Below the pieces are notes generated by a model, which saw only the letters and a program-made list of their open reading frames with translations, was not told the origin of the DNA and made no database searches. From the NCBI GenBank assembly GCA_024256245.1, contig JAKLZD010000150.1:1-26779 (forward strand): a DNA stretch of 26,779 nt, in the 5' to 3' direction. Below are positions 14,283-21,908 of the stretch, in pieces. Each line of letters opens with the position of its first letter. The first letter of the stretch is position 1. A program made the position numbers and the translations under genes. Source of the stretch: Candidatus Methylarchaceae archaeon HK01M (lineage in GTDB: Archaea > Thermoproteota > Nitrososphaeria > Nitrososphaerales > JACAEJ01).

Positions 14283-15458
14283 TCAGTCATATATCCTTAA
14301 TATATCGTAAGTAGTGGACCTCTGGGCAGGAATTCTGCCTATGTCTCGAATCATGTTTCTGAACTCCTCTGGGTGTAAAAGTTGCCCATGAATAGCTCCA
14401 GCAGCTCTTGATATGCTCTCATTGATTAGAGTTCCACCAAAGTCGTTGGCGCCAACATTAAGGCAGAACTGTGCAAATTTCTTTCCTTCCTTGACCCAAG
14501 ATACCTGTATGTTCTTTATGTCATCGTTCAGCATCAGCCTAGATACCGCATACATCTTGACTACCTCTGCACCAGTCGCACCTCTCCTTATTTTCTTTAC
14601 CAGACCTTTCTTGTAGATCGGTGTTTCAGAGTGCACAAAACTTAAAGGGACGAACTCTGTTATGCCATGAGTTTCTTTCTGTATATTCCTTATTATGGCT
14701 ATATGCTTCGCCTTATGTAACGAATTTTCGATATGGCCATACATTATAGTCGAAGTTGTTGGGATGCCTAGCCTGTGGGCTGCCTTTATCACTCTTATCC
14801 AATCTTTTGTTCTAATTCTATTGGGAGAGATCATTTCTCTGATTTCGTCATCGAGTATCTCTGCTGCAGTGCCAGGCAGACTGCCGACACCAACCTCCTT
14901 GAGCATCTTCAAGTAATCTTCCATAGTTGTACCCAACCTTAAAGCACCATAAACCACTTCTTCAGGGGAGAAGGCGTGGATATGGATGTCTGGCACCTCT
15001 TTCTTCACGGCTTTGCAGATATCGATGTAAGTATTCCCATCCATATTTGGTGGGAGACCGGCTTGAATGCATACTTCTGTTGCTCCTAATTCCCATGCTT
15101 CCTTCGCCATCCGAACTACTTCTTCGATGGGTAAAAAGTAGCTATCTTTATCCCCATAACTCCGGCTGAAGGCACAGAAACCACACCTATTTATGCAGAT
15201 GTTAGTGAAGTTGATATTTCGATTTATGACATAAGTAACTACATCGCCGACCGTCGTGCGCCTAAGTTCATCGGCAACTATTATTAAAGCGTTAAGATCG
15301 ATTCCTTTTGTCTCAAAGAGCTCGACACAGTCATCTACAGAAATTGCCTTACCATCAAGGGCCTTATCAAGAATAGATGCTACAACAGGGTCGATTTTAG
15401 AGAGTAAGTTTTCAAGAGAGGGGCGAAGGATATCAGAATCGTGTGCGCTCAGGTTCAA
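14283..15458 (-). CDS. cofH: FO synthase subunit 2 (CofH)
   Basis: Radical SAM enzyme that joins 5-amino-6-ribitylaminouracil to tyrosine, the first committed step of the deazaflavin FO chromophore of F420. The 391 residues include the radical SAM cluster motif CINRCGFC at 88-95 (Cys88, Cys92, Cys95) inside the CofH-specific context INFTNICINRCGFCAFSRS at 82-100. IQAGLPPNMDGNTY at 131-144 and SFVHSETPIY are further CofH markers. It starts 1 bp from the cofG stop, so the two subunits are co-translated. Its substrate comes from the riboflavin operon in the same window. The N-terminal helical region (about 15-75) is shared with the CofG product here. Confidence 0.94.
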   Translation of the reverse strand: MNLSAHDSDILRPSLENLLSKIDPVVASILDKALDGKAISVDDCVELFETKGIDLNALIIVADELRRTTVGDVVTYVINRNINFTNICINRCGFCAFSRSYGDKDSYFLPIEEVVRMAKEAWELGATEVCIQAGLPPNMDGNTYIDICKAVKKEVPDIHIHAFSPEEVVYGALRLGTTMEDYLKMLKEVGVGSLPGTAAEILDDEIREMISPNRIRTKDWIRVIKAAHRLGIPTTSTIMYGHIENSLHKAKHIAIIRNIQKETHGITEFVPLSFVHSETPIYKKGLVKKIRRGATGAEVVKMYAVSRLMLNDDIKNIQVSWVKEGKKFAQFCLNVGANDFGGTLINESISRAAGAIHGQLLHPEEFRNMIRDIGRIPAQRSTTYDILRIYD

Positions 15459-16730
15459 TCAAGATACCTCTTTTACATAACCTTCTTGGTCGACAAGGGA
15501 TAATATGTGACTTTGGAGAGGTTTTGGCAAAAAATCGGCCTTGTTCAATATGAATTCGGGATAGATAGGGAGTCTAGCCCTCAATTCAAGACCCCTCTTC
15601 TCTGTTACACTTTTTAGAGCCATTATCTCAGGCCATGGTGCTTCGGGGTTCACGAAGTCTTTTGTAACAGGGGAAACACCACCCCAGTCATTTATTCCTG
15701 CAGATAGATACACACTATATTCATCAGGACTAAGGTTTGGAGGCACTTGTATGTTTATATCATTCTTGAAGACCAATCTCGATACAGAAATTACTCTAGA
15801 GATTTCTTTTACAGTAGGTTCTGGATGAGATTTCATAGGGGTATCTGGCTTAGCCTTGAAGTTTTGGATTATCACCTCCTGAATATGACCATATCTCTCA
15901 TTCAACTTCTTTATATCATAGAGAGAGTCTATGATCTCTTCGAGGGTCTCACCTATACCTATCAACAGACCTGTGGTGAAAGGTATCTTAAGTTGCCCAG
16001 CATTCTCAATAGTAACCAATCTCAGATCAGGCCTTTTACTTCGAGAGAACTCATGTGGCCCACCTTTTCCACACAATCTATCGCTTACATTCTCTAGCAT
16101 CAACCCCATGCTGGCATTCACATCCTTTAGACTAGCCATCTCTCTCTTAGTCATAAACCCTGGATTAGAGTGAGGCAGAAGACCTGTCTTCTTTATCACC
16201 ATCTCACACATTTCATATAGATATTCTAACATACTCTTATATCCTAGTTTCTTCAACCACCTGACGGCTTCTGGAAAGCGTCTCTCAGGCTTTTCACCTA
16301 AAGTAAAAAGGGCTTCCGTACAATGAAAACTTTTACCAGCCTCAGCGAAGGACAGAACTCTGCTTGGATTCATTATCTCTGCATCAGGGTCTGTGGGCTC
16401 CCTTCTGAATTTACAGTAACCACATCTATTCCTACATAAGTTCGTCAGAGGTATGAATACCTTTTTTGAATAAGTTATACGCTTTCCCTTACCACTATCT
16501 CTTATAATCCTTGCTACAGACATCATCACCTGAAGATCGTAGCCATCACACCTTATTAGATCATAAGCCTCTTCTTTTGTAATTTCCTTGCCTTCAAGGC
16601 ACTTATATAGTACTTCTTTAATCTTAGAATCGATTTCATTTTCAAGGTTGGCAATGTAGTAGGGCTTCATGTTCATCTTTGGGATGACCAATCTGGTGGC
16701 AACCTCTTTAGGGGTTGCTAATGCATACAT
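15459..16730 (-). CDS. cofG: FO synthase subunit 1 (CofG) with N-terminal extension
   Basis: Radical SAM 7,8-didemethyl-8-hydroxy-5-deazariboflavin synthase, which cyclises the CofH product to FO. Cluster motif CRNRCGYC at 99-106 in FIPLTNLCRNRCGYCKFRR (92-110). TLGEKPERRFPEA at 143-155, LLPHSNPGFMT at 184-194 and IQNFKAKPDTPM at 288-299 are CofG-specific. At 423 residues it is longer than many stand-alone CofG proteins. About 85 residues precede the barrel, and the part at about 31-80 aligns by eye with the N-terminal domain of the adjacent CofH. ATG at 16730 is used; ATGs at residues 19 and 21 are alternatives that would still keep the extension. A 12-bp palindrome (16763-16774) lies upstream. 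Confidence 0.93.
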   Translation of the reverse strand: MYALATPKEVATRLVIPKMNMKPYYIANLENEIDSKIKEVLYKCLEGKEITKEEAYDLIRCDGYDLQVMMSVARIIRDSGKGKRITYSKKVFIPLTNLCRNRCGYCKFRREPTDPDAEIMNPSRVLSFAEAGKSFHCTEALFTLGEKPERRFPEAVRWLKKLGYKSMLEYLYEMCEMVIKKTGLLPHSNPGFMTKREMASLKDVNASMGLMLENVSDRLCGKGGPHEFSRSKRPDLRLVTIENAGQLKIPFTTGLLIGIGETLEEIIDSLYDIKKLNERYGHIQEVIIQNFKAKPDTPMKSHPEPTVKEISRVISVSRLVFKNDINIQVPPNLSPDEYSVYLSAGINDWGGVSPVTKDFVNPEAPWPEIMALKSVTEKRGLELRARLPIYPEFILNKADFLPKPLQSHILSLVDQEGYVKEVS

Positions 16731-16762
16731 TTATTTTAACCTTTTATCTTAGAAATGAAGTT

Positions 16763-16774
16763 CGTTTTAAAACG
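16763..16774. repeat. Perfect palindrome upstream of cofG
   Basis: CGTTTTAAAACG, a perfect 12-bp palindrome in the 65-bp gap between ubiX and cofG, centred about 38 bp above the cofG ATG. Its core TTTTAAAA could act as a TATA box and the whole as an operator. Chance cannot be excluded. Confidence 0.35.
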
Positions 16775-16795
16775 TGTTCATTAAACATAAGTAAA

Positions 16796-17374
16796 CTAGA
16801 GATACTGTTTGCTATCTGTATTCCTCCATCTCTTGAAAAGATTATGATCTAATCCAAAGCTATCAAGAATCTTACCAACAACGAAGTCTATCAATTGATC
16901 TATATTTTTTGGATTATGATAAAAAGCTGGCATTGCAGGAAGTATAACAACGCCTATCCTCGCCAATTTGAGCATATTTTCAATAAATATAGCACTAAGA
17001 GGGGTCTCCCTTGGGACGAGTATCAACTTTCTCCCCTGCTTTATGGTGACTTCTGCAGCCCTAAGGATGAGGTTATCGGAGTAACCATGGGCAATCCCTG
17101 CCATAGTCTTGGCGCTGCATGGAACTATGACCATCCCGCCTGTAATGTATGAGCCACTTGCCAATGGTGATAGGAGATCATCTAACTGGTAGGCGCGAGT
17201 TGCCAACTTCTCTATATCTTTTCTCTTCGATGTAAGTTCGTGGGCGATTATCTCTTCAGCAGCTCCTCGGCTCACTATCACATGGGTCTCAACACCCTTA
17301 TCCGAAAGAACTTCTAAGAGGCGCTTGCCATATATTACGCCGCTTGCTCCTGTTATTCCAACAACTATTCTCAT
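16796..17374 (-). CDS. ubiX: UbiX/Pad1-family flavin prenyltransferase
   Basis: Attaches a dimethylallyl group to FMN to make prenylated FMN, the cofactor of UbiD-type decarboxylases. The 192-residue protein has GITGASG at 6-12, VPCSAKTMAGIAHG at 84-97 with SDNLILRAAEV at 99-109, and LVPRETPLS at 119-127, all conserved FMN and prenyl-phosphate contacts. ATG at 17374 overlaps the rpiA stop by 4 bp (ATGA). No ubiD gene is in the window. In archaea the likely client is either anhydromevalonate phosphate decarboxylase of the archaeal mevalonate pathway or a quinone-pathway decarboxylase. FMN would come from the riboflavin operon. Confidence 0.92.
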   Translation of the reverse strand: MRIVVGITGASGVIYGKRLLEVLSDKGVETHVIVSRGAAEEIIAHELTSKRKDIEKLATRAYQLDDLLSPLASGSYITGGMVIVPCSAKTMAGIAHGYSDNLILRAAEVTIKQGRKLILVPRETPLSAIFIENMLKLARIGVVILPAMPAFYHNPKNIDQLIDFVVGKILDSFGLDHNLFKRWRNTDSKQYL

Positions 17375-18096
17375 CTGATCTCAACTTCAGGAGTTATCTT
17401 CTTTACAGATCCGTCTTTACAAGCTTTATAAATTATATGAAGCCTTTCGATAAATATACCTGCCTCAACAACGCCAGGTATATTCTTTATCTCACTCAAG
17501 AGCATGGGAGGTTCATCTATATGTCCAAAGTCTACATCGAGGATTACATTTCCGTTATCGGTAAAGAAAGGGTACCCTTTTTTAAACGTTCTCAGTTCGG
17601 GCTTTCCTCCAATCTTTTCAAGCTCCTTCTGGACAAAGACACGGGCAAAGGGCACGACTTCTATGGGCACCTTTCTGGACAGAACTTCTACGAACTTTTC
17701 TTCATCTGCAAGTATCACAACCTTCTTCGCTGCTTTCATCAATACTTTTTCCCTTAAAAGAGCACCCCCGCCTCCCTTTATCATGTTGAAGTTCTTATCC
17801 ATCTGATCGACTCCATCGACAACCAAGTCGATAGAAGAGGTCAGACGGGGTTGGACTATATCCAGTCCAGCTCTCTCTGCTAAGGTCTGTATCTGCAATG
17901 ATGAAGGAATTACTGGGACTTTGAAGTTGATTCTCGTCAGATACTTGCCTAAAGCATCGACAAACCTCGCTATAGTAGACCCGCTACCTAAGCCTATAGT
18001 AATGTTTTCTTCTACATTCTCAAGTGCTTCTTCCGCCATCTTCTCTAAAGTTACTTCAAATTTTATCTCAATCACCCCTAAAATTATGAATTTCAC
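17371..18096 (-). CDS. rpiA: Ribose-5-phosphate isomerase A
   Basis: Interconverts ribose 5-phosphate and ribulose 5-phosphate, the latter being the RibB substrate. About 241 residues; motifs GLGSGST at about 35-41, VVDGVDQMD at 92-100, KGGGGALLREK at 107-117 with the catalytic acid/lysine pair, and TDNGNVILD at 179-187. I place the start at GTG 18096, which overlaps the nitroreductase stop as GTGA. A TTG one codon upstream (18099) and a GTG seven codons downstream are alternatives. The N-terminus is poorly conserved, so sequence does not settle it. It overlaps ubiX by 4 bp at the other end. Confidence 0.93.
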   Translation of the reverse strand: MKFIILGVIEIKFEVTLEKMAEEALENVEENITIGLGSGSTIARFVDALGKYLTRINFKVPVIPSSLQIQTLAERAGLDIVQPRLTSSIDLVVDGVDQMDKNFNMIKGGGGALLREKVLMKAAKKVVILADEEKFVEVLSRKVPIEVVPFARVFVQKELEKIGGKPELRTFKKGYPFFTDNGNVILDVDFGHIDEPPMLLSEIKNIPGVVEAGIFIERLHIIYKACKDGSVKKITPEVEIR

Positions 18097-18527
18097 CAAT
18101 GCTCAAGATGTATTACCTTTTCAATAGGCTTTCTATTATAGACTTCGCCCTTAACTTCATCTGAATAGCCTAAGGGTGTAATGGCAACTACACATATATA
18201 TGGCGATATCCCAAAAGCGCCATTTGCTGCTTGCTCATCAAAATTCACTAGCCACCAAGTTTCTAGACCCTCCTTAGTTGCGAAGAGAATCATTTTCTGC
18301 AGGGCGATCGCTGCATCGATTTTCCAGTACTCACCTCCATCTTCTCTTAACCATGCTTCATTTGGGTCAGCACAGGCAACTATTATCACTTGGGCCTGAA
18401 TGAACCAGTCCTTAGAGTAGGTATCTGCCAGTCTTTCTTTTACATTAGAGCCCGTTATTACGATGAAGTGCCATGGTTGTCTGTTTACAGCTGATGGTGC
18501 TAGACGCCCAGCCTCAAGCACATGCAT
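18093..18527 (-). CDS. Nitroreductase-family protein, N-terminally truncated
   Basis: FMN-dependent NAD(P)H oxidoreductase fold of 144 residues, shorter than the usual 165-200. APSAVNRQPWHFIVI at 10-24 is the typical flavin-contact region, and the C-terminus LGYSDEVKGEVYNRKPIEKV looks complete. The conserved N-terminal Arg-Arg-Ser segment that binds the FMN phosphate is absent from this reading frame, although a recognisable LRRSIHGYKSNEF is encoded in frame upstream (18543-18581) without any ATG, GTG or TTG and beyond it a TAA stop (18591-18593). The ATG at 18527 has a good AAGGAG ribosome binding site. Either the gene is decaying, or it starts at an unusual codon, or there is a sequence error. 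It overlaps rpiA by 4 bp. Confidence 0.75.
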   Translation of the reverse strand: MHVLEAGRLAPSAVNRQPWHFIVITGSNVKERLADTYSKDWFIQAQVIIVACADPNEAWLREDGGEYWKIDAAIALQKMILFATKEGLETWWLVNFDEQAANGAFGISPYICVVAITPLGYSDEVKGEVYNRKPIEKVIHLEHW

Positions 18528-18533
18528 AACCTT

Positions 18534-18539
18534 CTCCTT
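18534..18539 (-). promoter_or_regulatory. Ribosome binding site before ATG 18527 of the nitroreductase
   Basis: The minus strand reads AAGGAG, 6 nucleotides before the ATG. It supports translation of the short form, although the same bases also encode part of the family's N-terminal helix in the remnant upstream frame. Confidence 0.5.
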
Positions 18540-18684
18540 TTCGAACTCATTCGACTTGTATCCATGTATGCTTCGCCTAAGTCTTTTAGCTTAAGATACC
18601 TTAAAGGAAAACTACCTCAAGTCAGTTATCAAAAAGACCTAATAAAGAATTACTCTTCAGTTATCATAAATAATTATGGTATCT

Positions 18685-19326
18685 TTACTCTTCGATATCA
18701 ATCTGCTCCAACCTATCAAGGGCCTGTAGAACCTCTTCCCTTAAAGCCTTGACCTTGTCGTCAACCTTCGCCCCTTCAGATTTTACCTTTGGTTTCTCTT
18801 TCTTTGGCACCACTTTGTTCGGCATGATATGTTTGGGAGTTGGACCTAAAACTTCTATCAACCTGACTTTAGCTTGATTCAACCTACTCTCTATCTGCCC
18901 TATCTTTCTCTCGAATAAGCCGATCAGCTCATCCCGAAGGTTCTCTAACTCTCCAACCTCGATCAGTAGCTCTGTATTTCCTAGCTTCTCTTCTACTCTT
19001 TTCAGTTGTTCACGATATTTTATTGAAAGCTGTTCTCTCTCTTCCTTAGTTATCTTTTTTTGAACCTCTGCTTCATATACACGTGTCAAGGCGCTGGAGA
19101 GTAGCTCCTTTTCGAGCAGTATAGCGTTTAACTCTTTTCGGGCCTTCTCAAGTTCAGGCATCTGAACGAGCTTTTCCTGATCAGATAGAGGGAGGGGTTT
19201 GGGAATATCCGTTTCAGCCTTTTCAATGGGTTGTTTTTTTGAAGTCGCTTTTGATGTGATATAAAGAATTAAAGACCCTATAATTAGGCCGATCCCTAAG
19301 CCGATAACTACATCGAAAAGCTCCAT
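18685..19326 (-). CDS. Membrane-anchored coiled-coil protein of unknown function
   Basis: I do not recognise a family. From the ATG at 19326 the product has about 213 residues. It has one N-terminal membrane segment (about residues 4-23, rich in Ile, Leu and Gly), a Lys/Pro-containing linker to about 50, and a long charged helical region (about 58-160) with heptad-like Leu spacing and dense Glu/Lys. A Lys/Pro segment (about 163-185) and a terminal amphipathic helix (190-213) follow. There are no cysteines and no catalytic motifs. GTG at 19347 would add seven residues, but a TATA element centred near 19358 puts the transcription start close to 19331, favouring the ATG. The bulk is predicted to be cytoplasmic, suggesting a scaffold or envelope-linked role. 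Confidence 0.7.
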   Translation of the reverse strand: MELFDVVIGLGIGLIIGSLILYITSKATSKKQPIEKAETDIPKPLPLSDQEKLVQMPELEKARKELNAILLEKELLSSALTRVYEAEVQKKITKEEREQLSIKYREQLKRVEEKLGNTELLIEVGELENLRDELIGLFERKIGQIESRLNQAKVRLIEVLGPTPKHIMPNKVVPKKEKPKVKSEGAKVDDKVKALREEVLQALDRLEQIDIEE

Positions 19327-19352
19327 ATAGCCCCAATACTTAATCACATGAT

Positions 19353-19363
19353 GGTATTTAAAA
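19353..19363 (-). promoter_or_regulatory. TATA box of the coiled-coil gene
   Basis: The minus strand reads TTTTAAATACC, centred about 32 bp above the ATG at 19326. A start of transcription about 27 bp downstream would leave a leader of roughly five nucleotides and would exclude the upstream GTG at 19347. Confidence 0.5.
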
Positions 19364-19444
19364 TTGATCGGTTAAAATTCAAATAAGCAAATCATTGCAA
19401 GATAGAAATTTATGGGAGAAAACTGATTTACAACATAGATTAGA

Positions 19445-20404
19445 ATGGCATACCCTCCTCAATTATTCGATGCATTGAGAAAGCAGAAATACCATTTGGT
19501 TGGCAGGCACTCAAGTGTCAAGAAATGTAAGTGGTTACATGAAAGCCTCGTTCGGGATAAAGTCTGCTATAAGCAAAAGTTCTACGGTATAAGATCACAT
19601 CGCTGCCTTCAGATGACGCCGGCAGTCTTGAGCTGCTTGACCCACTGTATCTATTGTTGGAGGGTTATGCCCGAGGACCTAGGTTTAAAGTGGGATGAGA
19701 CATTTAAAGGTGGATGGGACGAGCCAAGGAAGATAATAGAAGGTTGCATTAAAGAGCAGATAAGGATTCTTACAGGTTATAAAGATCAGATCATCAGGGG
19801 GAAGGTGAGCAAAGAAAAGTACGAGGAGGCACTCAATCCAAATATGGCAGCAATAAGCCTCTCAGGTGAGCCTACACTATACCCTAAGCTGGGGGAGATG
19901 TTAAAATCTTTTCAAGAGAAGAAGTTCACTACATTTCTGGTAACGAGCGGCGTACTTCCAGAGGCTCTAAGAAGGCTCGATTCAGAGCCTTCTCAACTTT
20001 ACGTATCCATAACTGCACCAGATTATGAAACCTATAAGAAGGTCAACCGTCCAATCTCACCAAGGCTATGGTATTCCCTTATGGAGACTCTTGAGCTCAT
20101 GAAGAGCTTCAAGTGCCCAAAAGTCATGAGGATAACGGCTATAAAGAGCATAAATATGGATCATCCCGAGGATTTCAGTAGATTGATAGACTTATCTGAC
20201 TTCACATATGTGGAGGTAAAGGCTTACATGCACCTTGGATATTCTACAGGCAGGCTTGAAAGAAGCGACATGCCGAGATTTAAAGATGTTGAGAAGATGG
20301 GAGGGCGGATATCTGAGTCAACGGGATATAAGGTCATAAGAAAGTGCAAGGATAGCCGAGTTGTACTACTTTCAAGGCTTAAAAAGCCCATCACCTTCGA
20401 TTAA
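19445..20404 (+). CDS. taw1: tRNA 4-demethylwyosine synthase (Taw1/TYW1)
   Basis: Radical SAM enzyme that condenses pyruvate carbons onto N1-methylguanosine 37 of tRNA-Phe, forming the tricyclic wyosine base. The 319-residue protein has the radical SAM motif CLTHCIYC at 64-71 (Cys64, Cys68, Cys71). Three further cysteines, 28, 41 and 54, match the spacing that binds the second [4Fe-4S] cluster in characterised archaeal Taw1. SLSGEPTLYP at 138-147 and SITAPDYETYKKVNRP at 188-203 are family segments. All cluster ligands are present, so it should be active. It is transcribed divergently from the coiled-coil gene. No other wyosine genes (trm5, taw2, taw3) are in the window. Confidence 0.95.
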   Translation: MAYPPQLFDALRKQKYHLVGRHSSVKKCKWLHESLVRDKVCYKQKFYGIRSHRCLQMTPAVLSCLTHCIYCWRVMPEDLGLKWDETFKGGWDEPRKIIEGCIKEQIRILTGYKDQIIRGKVSKEKYEEALNPNMAAISLSGEPTLYPKLGEMLKSFQEKKFTTFLVTSGVLPEALRRLDSEPSQLYVSITAPDYETYKKVNRPISPRLWYSLMETLELMKSFKCPKVMRITAIKSINMDHPEDFSRLIDLSDFTYVEVKAYMHLGYSTGRLERSDMPRFKDVEKMGGRISESTGYKVIRKCKDSRVVLLSRLKKPITFD

Positions 20405-20414
20405 TCTATAAATA
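20405..20414 (+). promoter_or_regulatory. TATA box of the rpo7-spt4 block
   Basis: TCTATAAATA begins directly after the taw1 stop codon. It predicts transcription from about 20437 and a leader of about 34 nucleotides that includes an AAGGAAG ribosome binding site (20457-20463) before the rpo7 ATG. Confidence 0.55.
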
Positions 20415-20470
20415 CCAAAAAATTCTTAAGTCAATTAATCTGAATATCTACTTCTTAAGGAAGTTGAATT

Positions 20471-21055
20471 ATGTTTCAGATAGTTGAGCTTGAAGATGTT
20501 ATAAGGGTTCCTCCGGCAAAGTTCGGTCAACCACTTGATGAGGTAGCATTAGATATTCTGAAGACTAAATATGAGAGCACGATAAATCCTGAGCTGGGTT
20601 ACATAATCTTGATAAGAGATGTGTCTGTTGGCCATGTGGGGAAGATAATCCCTGGTGATGGGAGCACCTATCACAAGGTGAAGTTCTCTGTACTCAACTT
20701 TTTCCCAAAGATTCAAGAGATAGTGGAAGGAGAGATTGTCGAAATTACCGACTTTGGAGCTTTCGTCAGAATAGGGCCTGTAGATGCCATGCTCCACCTC
20801 TCTCAGATTACAGACGATTTTCTGACCAGTGATGTAAGACAGGGTGTTATATTGGCAAGCAAGAGTAAGAGGACGATGAAAGTTGGTTCCAAAGTCAGGG
20901 TTAGAATCACTGCAGTGAGCTTAGGGCGGGGAGCAACTATTGGGAAGATTGGAGTGACAAGCAGGCAGCCTTTCTTAGGAGCTATTGAGTGGATCGAAGA
21001 GGATCTGAAGAAGGCTTCAAAGATAGTTGAAGTGGAGAGCAAAACAAAAACCTGA
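20471..21055 (+). CDS. rpo7: DNA-directed RNA polymerase subunit Rpo7 (RpoE1)
   Basis: Stalk subunit of archaeal RNA polymerase, homologous to eukaryotic Rpb7; it pairs with Rpo4 and acts in open complex formation and RNA binding. The 194-residue protein has an N-terminal RNP-like tip domain (about 1-80) with DVIRVPPAKFG at 9-19 and GKIIPGDGSTYHKVKF at 57-72. A C-terminal S1/OB domain (about 83-165) contains GEIVEITDFGAFVRIGPVDA at 87-106. The length matches the family. It is followed after 17 bp by spt4, the standard archaeal order. Confidence 0.95.
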   Translation: MFQIVELEDVIRVPPAKFGQPLDEVALDILKTKYESTINPELGYIILIRDVSVGHVGKIIPGDGSTYHKVKFSVLNFFPKIQEIVEGEIVEITDFGAFVRIGPVDAMLHLSQITDDFLTSDVRQGVILASKSKRTMKVGSKVRVRITAVSLGRGATIGKIGVTSRQPFLGAIEWIEEDLKKASKIVEVESKTKT

Positions 21056-21072
21056 AAGAAATGTGAGATTCC

Positions 21073-21261
21073 TTGGTTAAAGAATTGGCGTGTAGGAAAT
21101 GTAAAACATTGACTACAGATCGTATCTGCCCTAACTGCAAATCTAAGGATTTGAGCCCTAATTGGTCGGGACTTATAATCATTGAAGATATCGATCGATC
21201 CCTTGTGGCCAAGACGTTGGATATCAGCAAAACAGGGAGGTATGCCCTGAAAGTTACCTGA
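21073..21261 (+). CDS. spt4: Transcription elongation factor Spt4 (RpoE2)
   Basis: Small zinc-ribbon protein that binds Spt5 and supports elongation. Of 62 residues, Cys7, Cys10, Cys19 and Cys22 form the zinc site (CRKC and CPNC), followed by the conserved NWSGLIIIEDIDRSLVAKTL stretch at 30-49. The start is TTG at 21073 with a weak purine-rich site upstream; the next gene follows after 23 bp. The position behind rpo7 and before dephospho-CoA kinase is the usual archaeal context. Confidence 0.93.
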   Translation: MVKELACRKCKTLTTDRICPNCKSKDLSPNWSGLIIIEDIDRSLVAKTLDISKTGRYALKVT

Positions 21262-21284
21262 AAGTAGAAAAGGTAAGTAAAAAG

Positions 21285-21848
21285 ATGCGCCGAACCAGAC
21301 ACATCAAGAGCACCGATATTATAAAGTATGAATATATATTGACAGAAGAGCTAAGAGAGGTATTGAAGGAACCTTTGGGGCTCTTGGTTTCCAACGATAG
21401 TTTGACTTATGAAGAGATAGCACGGCATATAGATAAAAGTGAGATAGTAGTTACAGTTGGGGATGCTACTACTGAGAGATTGATTAGCTTAGGCGTCGTA
21501 CCATCTGTCCAGATAGTCGATGGGAGAGAGATGCGCATTGAGAGGGATCTACCTATTTCAAAGATAGAGACTCAACTAAAAGCTTCAAACCCTGCCGGGC
21601 AAATATCGAGGGAGTCTTTGATGGCTTTATCAACGGCTATAAAAGCTAGGAAGCCTGTCAGGATCATTATAGACGGTGAAGAGGATCTCCTTACACTCCC
21701 TACGATAGCATTGTTCCCTAATTGTACATCTGTCCTTTATGGGCAACCTGGAAGGGGGGCAGTCATCATCAAAGTAGATCAAAGATCAAGGGAGATGGCA
21801 ATTTCGTTCCTGGATAAGATGGTCATAAAGTGTGTCCATGATGGTTAA
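21285..21848 (+). CDS. GTP-dependent dephospho-CoA kinase (DUF359)
   Basis: Phosphorylates dephospho-CoA with GTP, the last step of archaeal coenzyme A synthesis, and is unrelated to bacterial CoaE. The 187-residue protein has VVTVGDATTE at 55-64, VDGREMR at 78-84, NPAGQIS at 102-108, IDGEEDLLTLP at 129-139 and VLYGQPGRG at 150-158, the conserved blocks of DUF359 with the catalytic acidic residues. ATG at 21285 is preceded by AAAGGTAAG. It sits between spt4 and rps24e, as in many archaeal genomes. Confidence 0.93.
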   Translation: MRRTRHIKSTDIIKYEYILTEELREVLKEPLGLLVSNDSLTYEEIARHIDKSEIVVTVGDATTERLISLGVVPSVQIVDGREMRIERDLPISKIETQLKASNPAGQISRESLMALSTAIKARKPVRIIIDGEEDLLTLPTIALFPNCTSVLYGQPGRGAVIIKVDQRSREMAISFLDKMVIKCVHDG

Positions 21849-21860
21849 GACTATGTTAAA

Positions 21861-21870
21861 ATTATAAAGA
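21861..21870 (+). promoter_or_regulatory. TATA box of the rps24e-rps27ae pair
   Basis: ATTATAAAGA lies in the 60-bp gap after the kinase gene. Transcription would begin near 21893, leaving a short leader that contains the AAAGGTGGTG ribosome binding site (21897-21906) before the TTG start at 21909. Confidence 0.5.
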
Positions 21871-21908
21871 TATATATCACGGATAGTTTCGGTTCGAAAG
21901 GTGGTGCT

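Noticed and set aside
18522..18752. A 76-residue plus-strand reading frame across the nitroreductase 5' end and the gap
   Set aside because: Its first half is antisense to the remnant nitroreductase N-terminus and its end is antisense to the coiled-coil gene; no ribosome binding site or family match.
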